This document shows positions 50,249 to 60,326 of a stretch of 64,000 nt of DNA, in pieces. The first letter of the stretch is position 1. Each line of letters begins with the position of its first letter. Where the stretch lies: the NCBI RefSeq assembly GCF_001429065.1, contig NZ_LMIB01000015.1, positions 86,905-150,904 on the forward strand, read 5' to 3'. The notes below the pieces were generated by a model. That model worked only from the letters and a program-made list of their open reading frames with translations. It was not told where the DNA came from and did not search any database. Origin of the DNA: Sphingomonas sp. Root710. Lineage in GTDB: Bacteria; Pseudomonadota; Alphaproteobacteria; Sphingomonadales; Sphingomonadaceae. A program made the position numbers and the translations under genes.

Positions 50249-52150
50249 TCAGGCTGCCCGCAGCTGGACGACGATCCGGTCGAGCTCGGCGTTGAGCCGG
50301 GTGGCATGATCGCGCACCCGCGCGCCGATCGACCGGGTGCCGTCGGCGCTGTCGCGCACCGCAGACAGCGACCGCGCGATCGTCTCTACCGAGGCATGGG
50401 TGTCGCCGGCATGCTGGCCGACCTGCTGGGTCATCTCGAGGATCGCGGCGGCGGTCGACTGCTGCTGCATCACCGCGCTGGCGGTGCTGTTGACCGTCAG
50501 GTTGAGGTTTTGGAGCAGGCCATGGACCTTCTCGACGAGCGAGGTCGTCGCCTTGGCGGCGGCCTCGACGCCGGCCACCCGCTCATGGATGTCGTTGGTG
50601 GTGCGGTGAGTCTGCGAGGCAAGGCCCTTCACCTCGCTCGCGACCACCGCGAAGCCCCGGCCCGCCTCGCCGGCGCGGGCGGCCTCGATCGTCGCGTTGA
50701 GCGCGAGCAGGTTCGACTGGGCGGCGATGTCCTCGATCAGCCGCGCCGCGGCCCCGATCGAATCGATCTGGAACAGCAGATCGCCATTGGCTTCGGTCGC
50801 CGCGCCCGATTCGGCGTCTGCCAGCCGCATCGCCTGCGCCATCCGCTCCGACTGCTGGTGGATATGCTGGGTCGCGCGCTCGAGCTCCTGGATATTGCCC
50901 TCGATCGTCTCGACCGCCGAGGCCGAGGCGGCGCTGCGCGTCTGCGCCAGCTCGGACGCCTTTTGCTGGGTCTCGACCGACGACAGCGTCACCGCGGCGC
51001 TGCGATCGAGTTCGTCGGCGCTCTCGACAAGCTGGGCGATCAGCGTGCCGATCGACGACGCCAGCCGGTCCGCCACGCCGTGCGAGATCGCGCTGAGCTG
51101 CTGGCGTTGCTGCGCCTGCTCCTCCGCTTCGGTCTGCGATATGAGCTGCAACCGGCGGTTGGCGTCCTCGGCCTGGATCAGCGCCTGTTCGGCGGCCTCG
51201 CGCGCTGCGCGGGCCTCGTCCAGCGCGGCCTCGCGCCCGGCCAGGCTTTCCTCGGCGAGCAGCGACTTGGTCTCGATCACCCGCTGGGTCGCGATCACCG
51301 ATCGGATGATGGCCGCCGACAGCGCAAGGAACGCCACGCCCGCGACCACGATGATCCACATCAGGTCCCATAGCACGGCGGCGCCCGGCGAGACGCCGTG
51401 CCAGCGCAGATAGCCCAGCACATCGGCATCGGCGTCACGCAGGACCAGCGTCGAATCCTCGTCCCCGCCCGCGGTGCGGGACCAGGACAGGTCAGGGATC
51501 TGCAGCGTCCGGCTCCATTCGCGCAGCACGCGACGGTCAAGCGGCTTGATCAGGACGACATAGCGCAGCTCGCCTTGCGGCATGGCCGCGCCCTTGGTGA
51601 AGGGCAGGATCGCGGTCGCCGAGAAGATGGCGAGATTGCCGTCGCGCACCCCCGCCATCGTCACCGGGCCGGTCACCGCGCGGCGCGGCAATTTGTTCAG
51701 CAGCATCGGCAGCACGTCGGGCGCTTCCTGGTCGAGCCGCGGCGCGAAGCTGCCGTCGGGTTGCGCGGCGTACAACGTCCGGCCGCGGCCATCGATCACA
51801 TAGAGCGGGATCGTGCCCTTGAAATTGGTGCTCAGCCATGCCTGGTCGACCCGGCCATAGACATGCGCGACCGCGTCGTCCCACCGCGCATAGTCCATCG
51901 TCGCGGCCGCGAGCGTGGCCTGTTCATAGGCAAGCGCATTGCGCACCATGCGCAGCTTCTCGTCCGCGGCATTGGCGTCCATCGCCATCGTCAACGACCC
52001 GAGCAGCGCGGCGGCGGTGACAACCGCGACCAGCATCAGCCCCAGGAACGAGAAGAGCGCGGACGGCATGCCGCCGATGACGGAGCGGACCCGCTCCACT
52101 TCGCGCTCCACGATGTCGCCGATCGGCGATGAGGATATGAAGGTGGACAT
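50249..52150 (-). CDS. Methyl-accepting chemotaxis protein with CHASE4-like sensor
   Basis: 633 residues. TM1 (about 27-52), a periplasmic domain (about 55-245) with [20 protein letters not shown] typical of CHASE4, TM2 (about 253-275), a long coiled coil, and the MCP hairpin tip [20 protein letters not shown]. No clear HAMP domain lies between TM2 and the coiled coil, and no C-terminal CheR pentapeptide is present. Signal unknown; its location beside the low-oxygen locus hints at energy or redox taxis. Confidence 0.88.
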   Translation of the reverse strand: MSTFISSSPIGDIVEREVERVRSVIGGMPSALFSFLGLMLVAVVTAAALLGSLTMAMDANAADEKLRMVRNALAYEQATLAAATMDYARWDDAVAHVYGRVDQAWLSTNFKGTIPLYVIDGRGRTLYAAQPDGSFAPRLDQEAPDVLPMLLNKLPRRAVTGPVTMAGVRDGNLAIFSATAILPFTKGAAMPQGELRYVVLIKPLDRRVLREWSRTLQIPDLSWSRTAGGDEDSTLVLRDADADVLGYLRWHGVSPGAAVLWDLMWIIVVAGVAFLALSAAIIRSVIATQRVIETKSLLAEESLAGREAALDEARAAREAAEQALIQAEDANRRLQLISQTEAEEQAQQRQQLSAISHGVADRLASSIGTLIAQLVESADELDRSAAVTLSSVETQQKASELAQTRSAASASAVETIEGNIQELERATQHIHQQSERMAQAMRLADAESGAATEANGDLLFQIDSIGAAARLIEDIAAQSNLLALNATIEAARAGEAGRGFAVVASEVKGLASQTHRTTNDIHERVAGVEAAAKATTSLVEKVHGLLQNLNLTVNSTASAVMQQQSTAAAILEMTQQVGQHAGDTHASVETIARSLSAVRDSADGTRSIGARVRDHATRLNAELDRIVVQLRAA

Positions 52151-52349
52151 GCTGCGCTCTATGCGCCGCGGCCCGTCACCAAAATCTTAACCATGACCGG
52201 TCTTTTTCATATCCGGCGGATTTCCGGGCAAGCGGAACCGCAACGGCATCGCCGGGCTAGCGGCCAATTCGCACGGGCGGCATTTTCCCGATGACATGTA
52301 AGATAGGGCTGACGGCCCGTGCGGCGCTGGGGGACTGCCGCAGATGTTC

Positions 52350-52426
<77 letters not shown>

Positions 52427-52562
52427 ACCAAGGCTGCGCGCTTTAGGGTGGTCTTCCGCGCTTGGCAAGCGCCCGGTTGCACCTGCCATGCGGAACGTGA
52501 TAGGCGCGCGCCACTCCGGGCCGCTTTCCAAGCCCGCACTCTTTTCCGGGATGCCTTGAACG

Positions 52563-52904
52563 ATGTTCGCCTCACCCGCTTATGCCCAGGCCGCTGGCGC
52601 CGCTCCCGTTTCTGGCGGCGCCGCCGCCTTCATGCAGTTCGCGCCGCTGATCTTCATCTTCGTGATCTTCTATTTCCTGATGATCCGCCCGCAGCAGAAG
52701 AAGATGAAGGAACATCGCCTCGCGGTCGACGCGGTCCAGAAGAACGACCAGATCGTCACCGCGGGCGGCCTGATCGCCAAGGTGATCAAGGTCGACGCCA
52801 ACGAGGTCGAGGCAGAGATCGCACCGAACGTCCGCGTGAAGATCGTCAAGGCCACCATCGCCGAGGTCCGTTCCGCGGGCTCGGGCAAGCCCGCGAACGA
52901 CTGA
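52563..52904 (+). CDS. yajC: Preprotein translocase subunit YajC
   Basis: 113 residues. One membrane helix (FAPLIFIFVIFYFLMIRPQQ) followed by the conserved KKMKEHRLAVDAVQKNDQIV and TAGGLIAKV block. Partner of SecD-SecF, encoded directly after. Confidence 0.95.
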   Translation: MFASPAYAQAAGAAPVSGGAAAFMQFAPLIFIFVIFYFLMIRPQQKKMKEHRLAVDAVQKNDQIVTAGGLIAKVIKVDANEVEAEIAPNVRVKIVKATIAEVRSAGSGKPAND

Positions 52905-52912
52905 GCCCCCAA

Positions 52913-54508
52913 ATGCTAGACTTCCCCCGCTGGAAGATCATCTCGATCGTCGTCTCGCTGGCGATCGGCGTGCTGCTGTCCGTGCCGAGCTTCGTGCCGG
53001 CATCGATCACCGACCCCTTGGGGCTGACCAGCCTGCCGCGAGTCAATCTCGGTCTCGATCTCTCGGGCGGCAGCCATCTGATGCTGGAGGCCGACACCGC
53101 CGACCTCGCCAAGCAGAACATCATCAAGATGGAGGAGCAGGTCCGCACCGAAATGCGCCGCGCCGATCCGCCGATCGCGATCGGCGACATCTCGACGGCC
53201 GGCGGGCGGCTGTCCTTCTTCGTCCGCGACGGCAACCAGATCGACGCCGCGGTCGAGCGCATCCGCACCCTCACCCAGCCATCGGGGATGAGCGGCCAGC
53301 GCGACTGGAACGTGCAGGTGGTCGATTCGACCCGGATCGTCCTCACCCCCACCGATGCCGGGCTGCGCCAGGCGACCGACAGCGCGATGCAGGTCGCGAC
53401 CGAAGTCGTCCGCAAGCGCATCGACGAAATGGGCACGCGCGAACCCAATATCGTCCGTCAGGGCAGCGACCGCATCCTCGTCCAGGTTCCGGGGCTTCAG
53501 GACCCGGCGGCGCTCAAGGCGCTGATCGGCCGCACCGCCAAGCTCGAATTCAAGCTGGTCGACCTGACCGCCGATCCGGCGGCAGTGACCCAGGGCCGCG
53601 CGCCGGTGGGCAGCGAAGTCCTGCCCTATGCCGACAATCCCGGCGGCTTCATCGCGGTGAAGCGCCGCGCGATGCTGACCGGCGACGAGCTGATCGACGC
53701 CAAGCTCAGCTATAACCAGCAGACCAACGAGCCGGTCGTCTCGATCACCTTCAACAGCGAAGGCGGCCGCAAATTCGCCCGCGTGACGCAGGAGAATGTC
53801 GGCAAGCCCTTCGCGATGATCCTCGACGGCAAGGTGCTGTCGGCGCCGAACATCAACGAGCCGATCCTTGGCGGCCAAGCGCAGATTTCAGGCCGCTTCA
53901 CCACCGACAGCGCCAACCAGCTCGCCATCGCGCTGCGTTCGGGCAAGCTGCCGGTCGCGCTGAAGGTGGTCGAGGAGCGCACCGTCGGGCCCGAACTCGG
54001 CGCCGATTCGATCCGCGCCGGCACCCTCGCCAGTGCCATCGCGGTGATCGCGGTGATCGTCTTCATGCTGGTGACCTATGGGCGCTTCGGCGTCTATGCG
54101 AACCTCGCGGTGGTCATCAACGTGTTCGTCATCCTGGGCGTGATGGCGCTGCTCAACGCGACGCTCACCCTGCCCGGCATTGCCGGCTTCGTGCTGACGA
54201 TCGGCGCGGCGGTCGACGCCAACGTGCTGATCAATGAACGCATGCGCGAGGAGCTGCGCCGCGGCCGTTCGATCACCCAGGCGGTCGAGCATGGCTATAA
54301 GGAAGCCAGCCGCACCATCTTCGAGGCGAACGTGACCCACGCCATCGCGGGCGGCATCATGTTTGTGCTGGGCTCGGCCCAGGTGAAGGGCTTTGCGGTC
54401 GTGCTGCTGATCGGCATCGCCACGTCGGTGTTCACCGCGGTCGTCTTCACCCGGATGCTCGTGTCGATCTGGCTGCGCCGGAACCGGCCCACCCACATCA
54501 ATATCTGA
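52913..54508 (+). CDS. secD: Protein translocase subunit SecD
   Basis: 531 residues, six helices. Start MLDFPRWKIISIVVSLAIGV, the first periplasmic domain with NLGLDLSGGSHLMLE, and the C-terminal block TVGPELGADSIRAGTLASAI and GAAVDANVLINERMREELRR. Uses proton motive force to pull secreted proteins from SecYEG. Starts 8 nt after yajC. Confidence 0.96.
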   Translation: MLDFPRWKIISIVVSLAIGVLLSVPSFVPASITDPLGLTSLPRVNLGLDLSGGSHLMLEADTADLAKQNIIKMEEQVRTEMRRADPPIAIGDISTAGGRLSFFVRDGNQIDAAVERIRTLTQPSGMSGQRDWNVQVVDSTRIVLTPTDAGLRQATDSAMQVATEVVRKRIDEMGTREPNIVRQGSDRILVQVPGLQDPAALKALIGRTAKLEFKLVDLTADPAAVTQGRAPVGSEVLPYADNPGGFIAVKRRAMLTGDELIDAKLSYNQQTNEPVVSITFNSEGGRKFARVTQENVGKPFAMILDGKVLSAPNINEPILGGQAQISGRFTTDSANQLAIALRSGKLPVALKVVEERTVGPELGADSIRAGTLASAIAVIAVIVFMLVTYGRFGVYANLAVVINVFVILGVMALLNATLTLPGIAGFVLTIGAAVDANVLINERMREELRRGRSITQAVEHGYKEASRTIFEANVTHAIAGGIMFVLGSAQVKGFAVVLLIGIATSVFTAVVFTRMLVSIWLRRNRPTHINI

Positions 54509-54521
54509 TCGGAACGGTCCC

Positions 54522-55487
54522 ATGCGCCTGCTGAAACTGGTTCCCGACAACACCAATATCGGTTTCGTCCGGATCCGCGTCGCCTGCTTCATCGTCACCG
54601 CCCTGCTGACGATCGCGGCCCTCGGCCTCACCGCGACGCGCGGCCTCAACCTGGGTGTCGACTTCGTCGGCGGCCTGATGATCGAGGCGCAGTTCCCGGA
54701 AGCCCCGCCGCTCGGCAAGGTGCGCGCCACGATCGACGGGCTCGGCGTGGGCACCAGCTCGCTCCAGCAGTTCGGCGATCCGCGCACCGTGTCGATCCGC
54801 CTGCCGGTCGAGGAAGGGGCCGATCAGGGCGCGACCAACGCGATCGTCGGCAAGGTCTCCACCGCGCTCAAGCAACAATATCCCGGCATCCGTTTCACCC
54901 GCACCGACACCGTCTCGGGCAAGGTTTCGGGCGAGCTGATCCGCAACGGCATCCTCGCGGTGGTGCTGGCGGTGCTCGGCATCGCGGTCTTCTCCTGGCT
55001 GCGCTACGAATGGCAGTTCGGCGTCTCGACCTTCGTCGCGATCGTCCATGACGTGATCATGACGCTCGGCTTCTTCGCGCTGACGCAGATGGAGTTCGAT
55101 CTCAACATCGTCGCGGCGGTGCTGACGATCATCGGCTATTCGATCAACGACAAGATGGTGATCGACGACCGTATCCGCGAGAATATGCGAAAATTCCGCC
55201 AGATGGACATGAAGGCGCTGATCGATCTGTCGGTCAACGAGACGCTGCCGCGCACCGTCATGACCTCGATCACCATCGCCCTCGCGCTGCTGTCGCTGCT
55301 GCTGTTCGGCGGCCATGTGCTGCGCGGCTTCTCGGCGGCGATGCTGCTCGGCGTCGTGGTCGGCACCTATTCGTCGATCTACGTTTCTTCCTCGCTGCTG
55401 ATCACGCTGGGCCTCGAACCGCAGCGCTTCGGCAACAAGCCAGAGACGGCGCGTCCGGACGCCGAGCGGATCGGCCCGAAGGCCTGA
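54522..55487 (+). CDS. secF: Protein translocase subunit SecF
   Basis: 321 residues with six helices. LNLGVDFVGGLMIEAQF near the N-terminus and the YSINDKMVIDDRIRENMRKF and NETLPRTVMTSITIALALLS segments are SecF hallmarks. 13 nt after secD. Confidence 0.96.
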   Translation: MRLLKLVPDNTNIGFVRIRVACFIVTALLTIAALGLTATRGLNLGVDFVGGLMIEAQFPEAPPLGKVRATIDGLGVGTSSLQQFGDPRTVSIRLPVEEGADQGATNAIVGKVSTALKQQYPGIRFTRTDTVSGKVSGELIRNGILAVVLAVLGIAVFSWLRYEWQFGVSTFVAIVHDVIMTLGFFALTQMEFDLNIVAAVLTIIGYSINDKMVIDDRIRENMRKFRQMDMKALIDLSVNETLPRTVMTSITIALALLSLLLFGGHVLRGFSAAMLLGVVVGTYSSIYVSSSLLITLGLEPQRFGNKPETARPDAERIGPKA

Positions 55488-55492
55488 CCGTC

Positions 55493-55882
55493 ATGGTCAG
55501 CTTCGATCGCGAGGAGGCCCCCGGCGGGCCGACGATTCGTGGCTTTTCGGGCACCGCCTTCCGCGTCGAGGACCGGATCGTACCCGGCGGCCTGTGGCTG
55601 ACCCCGGACAATGCGCTCGACTGGAGCCCGCCCGCACTCGAGGCGCTGGCGCTGGGCGACGTCGCCGGTCTGCTCGCGATCCAGCCGCCGCCGGAATTCC
55701 TGCTGCTCGGGGTCGGCCCGGCGATGCGGCGCCCCACCCCCGCTTTCGTCAACGCGGTCGAGGCGCTCGGCTTCGGGGTGGAGGCGATGGACAGCCGCGC
55801 CGCCGCCCGCGCCTGGAACGTGCTGCGCGGTGAGGACCGCTGGGTGGTCGCGGCGCTGATGCCGCTCATATCTTCGTCGTAA
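55493..55882 (+). CDS. Mth938-like domain protein
   Basis: 129 residues. The PEFLLLGVGPAMRRPTPAFV segment and the final MDSRAAARAWNVLRGEDRWV match the Mth938/DUF498 family, related to the NDUFAF3 assembly factor. In alphaproteobacteria it commonly follows secDF. Role unknown. Confidence 0.85.
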   Translation: MVSFDREEAPGGPTIRGFSGTAFRVEDRIVPGGLWLTPDNALDWSPPALEALALGDVAGLLAIQPPPEFLLLGVGPAMRRPTPAFVNAVEALGFGVEAMDSRAAARAWNVLRGEDRWVVAALMPLISSS

Positions 55883-56005
55883 GACTTCGGTCTAAGCCCC
55901 CCGTAATACTACGTTGGACCTTCCGATAATTGTCCGAATCGCCCGGAAAGCCTAGCCATGCTTCATGGTTAACGGCATCCGCCGGACCGAAGAGGGACGT
56001 TTCAA

Positions 56006-56194
56006 ATGATCGGCTATCGCGTCTACATCATGGATTGCAACGGCATCCATATCGAGGATGTGGCGGCGATCATGGCCGACGGCGATGCCGATGCGATCCG
56101 CACCGCCACCCAGCGCCGCGACCGGCAGCCCTGGGAATTGTGGCAGGGCGGCCGTATGGTCGAAAAGAGCACGGGCCTGAAACTCGCGGCGTAG
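56006..56194 (+). CDS. Small hypothetical protein
   Basis: 62 residues, MIGYRVYIMDCNGIHIEDVA start, with an ADGDADAIRTA centre and a WELWQGGRMV end. This pattern (a short alpha-beta protein ending in W-x-G-x-x-V) recurs in sphingomonads without a known function. The upstream gap shows no clear promoter. Confidence 0.6.
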   Translation: MIGYRVYIMDCNGIHIEDVAAIMADGDADAIRTATQRRDRQPWELWQGGRMVEKSTGLKLAA

Positions 56195-56228
56195 GGGCGA
56201 GAGCACGGGCACCCCGCTCCTTCTCCGG

Positions 56229-56672
56229 TCACGCACGGCCATCTCCCCCGAAGGCGTCTCCCCCCGCGCAGACCTCGCCATCTTCACGATCCCGGGCATA
56301 TTGAACCACAGCAAGCGGCTTGAGCCAGGGCTGGCGGCGGATCGTCCAGCTTTCATATTGCGGCGGAAACATTCCCGCGCGGTCGAACTGGGTCGAGCAC
56401 AACTCGACGGCGTCGTTCGTCAAGCTCGCTACGCGCGACCCGCATGCGGTACAGAAACAGCGGCTATAGGCGGCCGTGCTATGCCACGTGCGTAGCGGCC
56501 CGGTCAGCCTCACCTGATCGCGGCAAAAAACCACGAACGGAAAGAACGGGCCGCCATGGGCTCTTTGGCAGGTCAGGCAATGGCACAGCCCGGATCGAAG
56601 CGCCTTCCCCACCACGACGAAACGCACCGCACCGCAGGCGCAACCGCCCTCGCTGACCTCTGACTCATCCAT
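56229..56672 (-). CDS. GFA-family zinc protein
   Basis: 147 residues with GGCACGAVRF, CHCLTCQRAHG and CFCTACGSR, the zinc cysteines of the beta-tent fold. A distant paralogue of the 2398 gene. Its ribosome site lies in the loop of a perfect hairpin touching the start codon. Confidence 0.85.
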   Translation of the reverse strand: MDESEVSEGGCACGAVRFVVVGKALRSGLCHCLTCQRAHGGPFFPFVVFCRDQVRLTGPLRTWHSTAAYSRCFCTACGSRVASLTNDAVELCSTQFDRAGMFPPQYESWTIRRQPWLKPLAVVQYARDREDGEVCAGGDAFGGDGRA

Positions 56673-56695
56673 CGGTCGACCCTCCTCGTCGACCG
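56673..56695 (-). promoter_or_regulatory. Perfect hairpin presenting the ribosome site of the GFA gene
   Basis: On the minus strand CGGTCGAC, loop GAGGAGG, GTCGACCG, then immediately the ATG at 56672. The 8-bp stem is perfect and the loop is the Shine-Dalgarno itself. As DNA it is also a good dimer-operator palindrome. Confidence 0.55.
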
Positions 56696-56791
56696 GTCAA
56701 CGCACAATCTGGATCCGTGATCCTGCACCGCCAGAGGCGCAACAGCGCCACCGGGAGCGGCCGGCAAGCTGGACGACGCTAATCAGGAAAA

Positions 56792-56867
56792 TGGTGCCCA
56801 GGGACGGGGTCGAACCGCCGACACTGCGATTTTCAGTCGCATGCTCTACCAACTGAGCTACCTGGGC
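56792..56867 (-). tRNA. tRNA-Phe (anticodon GAA)
   Basis: 76-nt cloverleaf with encoded CCA. Acceptor GCCCAGG/CCTGGGC, anticodon stem TGCGA/TCGCA with loop CTGAAAA, T-arm GTTCGACC. Confidence 0.96.
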
Positions 56868-56933
56868 ACGATAGCGTTGGAGGCGTGCCTATAGAGGGGG
56901 GTTGCGCGGTCTGTCCAGCCCGCTTTTGCCAAA

Positions 56934-57107
56934 TTATTCTGCGTCGGGATCGGCGGCCGGATCGGCGGGCGGCCCGGGGATGCGATAGCCCTCGTCGAGC
57001 CATTTCAAAAGGTCGCGGTCACGGCAGCCCTGGCTGCAGAACGGCGTGTGCTGGGCGGCTTCGGGCTTGCCGCACAGGGGGCATTTAGGGATTTTTTGCA
57101 TCGGCAT
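56934..57107 (-). CDS. yacG: DNA gyrase inhibitor YacG
   Basis: About 57 residues. The four-cysteine zinc finger CPLCGKPEAAQHTPFCSQGC followed by RDRDLLKWL is the YacG signature. It overlaps the end of the RNase E/G gene, as is usual in alphaproteobacteria. Start 57107 or 57101. Confidence 0.9.
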   Translation of the reverse strand: MPMQKIPKCPLCGKPEAAQHTPFCSQGCRDRDLLKWLDEGYRIPGPPADPAADPDAE

Positions 57108-58086
57108 GTCCCGCCGATATGGCGAGCCCGGCGTCGGCGCGCAAGGCGATCGGTGCGCCGGTGCGGCGGGCGAGTTCGGCGCGCCAGTCTTCACGCCGCT
57201 CGATCAGCGCGATCACGGCGGGCGCGGCGGTCAGCGTCCGTGTCCCAGCTCCAGGCGTGCGCTCGGCGCGGCGCAGCAGCGCGCGCGCCGCCGCGCCCGC
57301 CGGATCGCCCTGCACCCGTTCGGGCAGTGATGGCGCCGCCCGGCGCCGGACGATCTGGAGGAAACCGAAGCCATTCACCGCGGTCCGCTCGAACGGCGGG
57401 GGCAGGATCGCGTCGACCGCATCGGCCGCCGCCTGCCGCGCCGCCTTGCTGCCCGCGGTCGGCAGGTCGATGCCGATCGATCCGGTGATGCCATGGCGCA
57501 GGATCATCCGCGCCGCCGCCGCCGCCCCGGCCACCGCCAGCGCCGCGGGCTCGAGCCAGCCGTCGACGTCGATCAGGCTCATTGCGGGCGTCAGCGACAG
57601 CCGCAGTCCGCCGCCCTCGAAATCGGCCTGACCGGTCGCGGCTTCCTCGATCAGTTCGGACCAGCCGGCGGCCTCCAGCGCGTCGGGCTGATGCGCCTGC
57701 AAAAGCCGGACCGATTCGCCGCTCGCCCGGATGCGATCGATCAGCGCCGGCGCGTCGGCGGCCACCGCATCCGCCGCCGCCCGCCGCGCGATCGCCAGCT
57801 TGGCGCGCCCTGGCTCGGGCAGCGCGGCGCGGTGGATCTCGACGAGCAGCCGCGCTCCCTCCGATACGCCGCCCGGTACCGGCTCGATCAACGCCTCCTC
57901 GCCGCTGTCGAGCGTCACGATCGCGCGCCGTCCGGGAATCACAATCCGGCTGAGCCGGGCAGAGGCGATCGTGCCCGCCCGCACCCCGTCGTCATCGGCC
58001 TCGATCGCTGCGGCGACGATCATGCCGTCCTCGATCAGCGCGGCGCGCGTCTCGCCGATACCGGCTTCATAGAGCCATTCACGCAT
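57085..58086 (-). CDS. Short ribonuclease E/G-type protein
   Basis: 333 residues, much shorter than RNase E or RNase G. MREWLYEAGIGETRAALIED and the catalytic-domain segments MSLIDVDGWLEPAALAVAGA, GITGSIGIDLPT and FGFLQIVRRR match the RNase E/G catalytic core. The S1 domain region is reduced and the Zn-link is not visible. Sits between maf and yacG. Confidence 0.85.
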   Translation of the reverse strand: MREWLYEAGIGETRAALIEDGMIVAAAIEADDDGVRAGTIASARLSRIVIPGRRAIVTLDSGEEALIEPVPGGVSEGARLLVEIHRAALPEPGRAKLAIARRAAADAVAADAPALIDRIRASGESVRLLQAHQPDALEAAGWSELIEEAATGQADFEGGGLRLSLTPAMSLIDVDGWLEPAALAVAGAAAAARMILRHGITGSIGIDLPTAGSKAARQAAADAVDAILPPPFERTAVNGFGFLQIVRRRAAPSLPERVQGDPAGAAARALLRRAERTPGAGTRTLTAAPAVIALIERREDWRAELARRTGAPIALRADAGLAISAGHADAKNP

Positions 58087-58663
58087 GACATTCCGGCAGC
58101 AGCCCCGCCGCCACGAGCAGCGCGCGGGTCTCGAACAGCGGCAGGCCCATCACCCCCGAATGGCTGCCCGACAGCATCCGCACCCAGCTCTCGGCATAGC
58201 CCTGGATCGCATAGCCCCCCGCCTTGCCGCGCCATTCGCCGCTCTCGACATAGGCGGCGATCTCGGCCTCGGTCAGGCGTTTGAAGGCGACGATGCTGGT
58301 CGACAGCCGGTGCCGCGCCATGCCTTGCGGATCGATCAGCGTCACCGCCGAATGGACGCGGTGGCGGCGGCCCGACAGCAGATGCAGGCAGGCACGCGCC
58401 TCGGCGGCATCCTCGGTCTTGGGCAATATCCGGCGGCCTGCGGCGACCACCGTGTCCGCGCCCAGCACCGCCTTGCCCGGGTGGCGCGCGGCGACCAGCG
58501 CAGCCTTTGCGGCCGCGACACGCGCAGCATAAGGCGCCGGGCTTTCGCCCTTCAGCACCGTCTCGTCGATGTCGGCGGGGTCGATCGCGGCGGGGGTGAT
58601 CCCCAGCCGGCCGATCAGTTCGGCCCGGCGCGGACTGCCCGATGCGAGGATGAGCGGGGTCAA
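58079..58663 (-). CDS. maf: Maf-family nucleoside triphosphate pyrophosphatase
   Basis: 194 residues. LASGSPRRAELIGRLGITPA at the N-terminus, LGADTVVAAGRRILPKTEDA, and SGRRHRVHSAVTLI are Maf motifs. Removes modified nucleotides. Overlaps the RNase E/G start by 8 nt. Confidence 0.94.
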   Translation of the reverse strand: MTPLILASGSPRRAELIGRLGITPAAIDPADIDETVLKGESPAPYAARVAAAKAALVAARHPGKAVLGADTVVAAGRRILPKTEDAAEARACLHLLSGRRHRVHSAVTLIDPQGMARHRLSTSIVAFKRLTEAEIAAYVESGEWRGKAGGYAIQGYAESWVRMLSGSHSGVMGLPLFETRALLVAAGLLPECHA

Positions 58664-58688
58664 GGGCGCGTCACCCGTCCACCCGGAC

Positions 58689-58907
58689 TTATTTGAAACG
58701 ATAGGTGATGCGACCCTTGGTCAGATCATAGGGCGTCAGCTCGACGAGCACTTCGTCGCCGACCAGCACGCGAATGCGGTTCTTGCGCATCTTGCCGGCG
58801 GTATGACCCAGGATTTCATGGTCATTTTCCAGCTTCACCCGGAACATGGCGTTGGGCAGAAGTTCCACCACCTGTCCGCGCATTTCCAGCAACTCTTCTT
58901 TTGCCAA
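58689..58907 (-). CDS. infA: Translation initiation factor IF-1
   Basis: 72-residue OB-fold protein, [20 protein letters not shown] start and RILVGDEV-like core ([18 protein letters not shown]), ending GRITYRFK. Full-length and highly conserved. Confidence 0.97.
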   Translation of the reverse strand: MAKEELLEMRGQVVELLPNAMFRVKLENDHEILGHTAGKMRKNRIRVLVGDEVLVELTPYDLTKGRITYRFK

Positions 58908-59069
58908 ACTGCCGCCTCACACATCTCGATGTCTTGAATCGCGCCGCCATACGCGCTTGACCGCAAAAAGAAAAGCGCGGTTGGGACAAGCAAAGATGCA
59001 CAGCGAAGAGATTGCGCAGATCGCTCCATTTCTCTAGCGGCTACCGCACGGACAAAGGGAGATATCAGG

Positions 59070-59558
59070 GTGAGCGAAGAAGAGATCCGGGACGGCTTCC
59101 GCCACGCCATGCGCCGCCTCGCGACGACGATCGCCCTGATCACCGCGGGCCGCGACGAGAATTGCACCGGCATGGCCGCCACCGCGGTGATGTCGGTGAC
59201 CGCCGATCCGCCGACCCTGCTGATCGCGGTCAACCGCAGCGCGAGCATCCACCCGGTGCTGTCCGCGTCGCAGCGCTATTGCGTCAACCTGCTGGCCGAG
59301 CGGCATCAGGAACTGGTCGGCATCTTCAGCGGCAAGAAGAAGGGGCTCGAGCGTTTCGAAGGCGGCGGCTGGACCCCGGGCGCGGACGGTGTCCTCGTCC
59401 TCGACGATGCGCTCGCCAGCCTGATGTGCCGGGTCACGCAGACGATCGACGTCGGCACCCACACCCTGTTCGTCGGCGAGGTGGAGAATGTCGTCAATCA
59501 TGACGAGATCAGCCCGCTCGTCTGGGTCGACGGCAGCTTCGCCAACGCGGCGCGCTGA
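59070..59558 (+). CDS. Flavin reductase family protein
   Basis: 162 residues of the FMN-binding split-barrel flavin reductase family (HpaC/DIM6-like). FRHAMRRLATTIALITAGRD, MAATAVMSVTADPPTLLIAV and the C-terminal VGEVENV match. Supplies reduced flavin to a monooxygenase whose gene is not in the window. GTG 59070 with GGGAG upstream. Confidence 0.9.
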   Translation: MSEEEIRDGFRHAMRRLATTIALITAGRDENCTGMAATAVMSVTADPPTLLIAVNRSASIHPVLSASQRYCVNLLAERHQELVGIFSGKKKGLERFEGGGWTPGADGVLVLDDALASLMCRVTQTIDVGTHTLFVGEVENVVNHDEISPLVWVDGSFANAAR

Positions 59559-59624
59559 CTAATACGACTTTCAGTATGTGAGCACCGGAGGCGGAGAAAT
59601 CCGCGTTCGCCGCCCTGGGCCGAT

Positions 59625-60215
59625 TCAGTCCACCCGCCGCGCCTCGATGATCTTCACCGGCGCCTTGATGAGCTGATCCTTCATCGCTCCCGATCCGCCG
59701 GGCCAGGTTTTCGCGGCCATGATCCGCTTCACCACCGGCATGCCCGACACGACCTTGCCGAAGGCGGCATAGCCCGCATTGTCGCCGGGCGCGCCGGGGT
59801 GGGCGTCCATCGCCGGGGACGGGCCGACCAAGATGAAGAAGTCGCCCATCGCGGTTCCCGGCTCGCGCCGCGCCATCGATATCGTGCCGTCGACATGGCG
59901 CAGGCCGGTCTTGGTCGTCGGCTCATGCGCGATCGGCACCAGCGAGCGGAACGCCGAGCGGCGGATGCCGCCCTGAATCAGGCCGACCGCGCGATTCCTC
60001 TTGGCGGGCGCGGCGCGGTAGAAGCTCGTCCCGTCGAACTTCTTCTGGTCGACATAAGCGAGGAAATTCTTCGCGGTGATCGGCGCATGGCGCACGTCGA
60101 CCGCGACGACGATCGTCCCCTCGCTGGTCTTCAGCGCGACCTTCACCTTCGACGGCGCGGCGGCCGCGGGGACGGACAGGACGAGGGCGGCGAGGAGAAA
60201 GGCTTGGCGAATCAT
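59625..60215 (-). CDS. Periplasmic cyclophilin-type peptidylprolyl isomerase
   Basis: 196 residues. Signal peptide MIRQAFLLAALVLSVPAAAA, then the cyclophilin core with KNFLAYVDQKKFDGTSFYRA, GLIQGG and VVSGMPVVKRI. Some catalytic positions differ from PpiA (the usual F-H-R-V-I is SFYRAAP here), so activity may be reduced. Confidence 0.9.
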   Translation of the reverse strand: MIRQAFLLAALVLSVPAAAAPSKVKVALKTSEGTIVVAVDVRHAPITAKNFLAYVDQKKFDGTSFYRAAPAKRNRAVGLIQGGIRRSAFRSLVPIAHEPTTKTGLRHVDGTISMARREPGTAMGDFFILVGPSPAMDAHPGAPGDNAGYAAFGKVVSGMPVVKRIMAAKTWPGGSGAMKDQLIKAPVKIIEARRVD

Positions 60216-60326
60216 CCGCGCATCCTACCGCGGCGGATCATCTTCGCCAGAGCCCCGCAGGCCGCAAAGGCTTGGTCACCCGCCGATATTCTGCGATAAG
60301 CGCGCGGTTCGAAGGTGGAGCACGGC

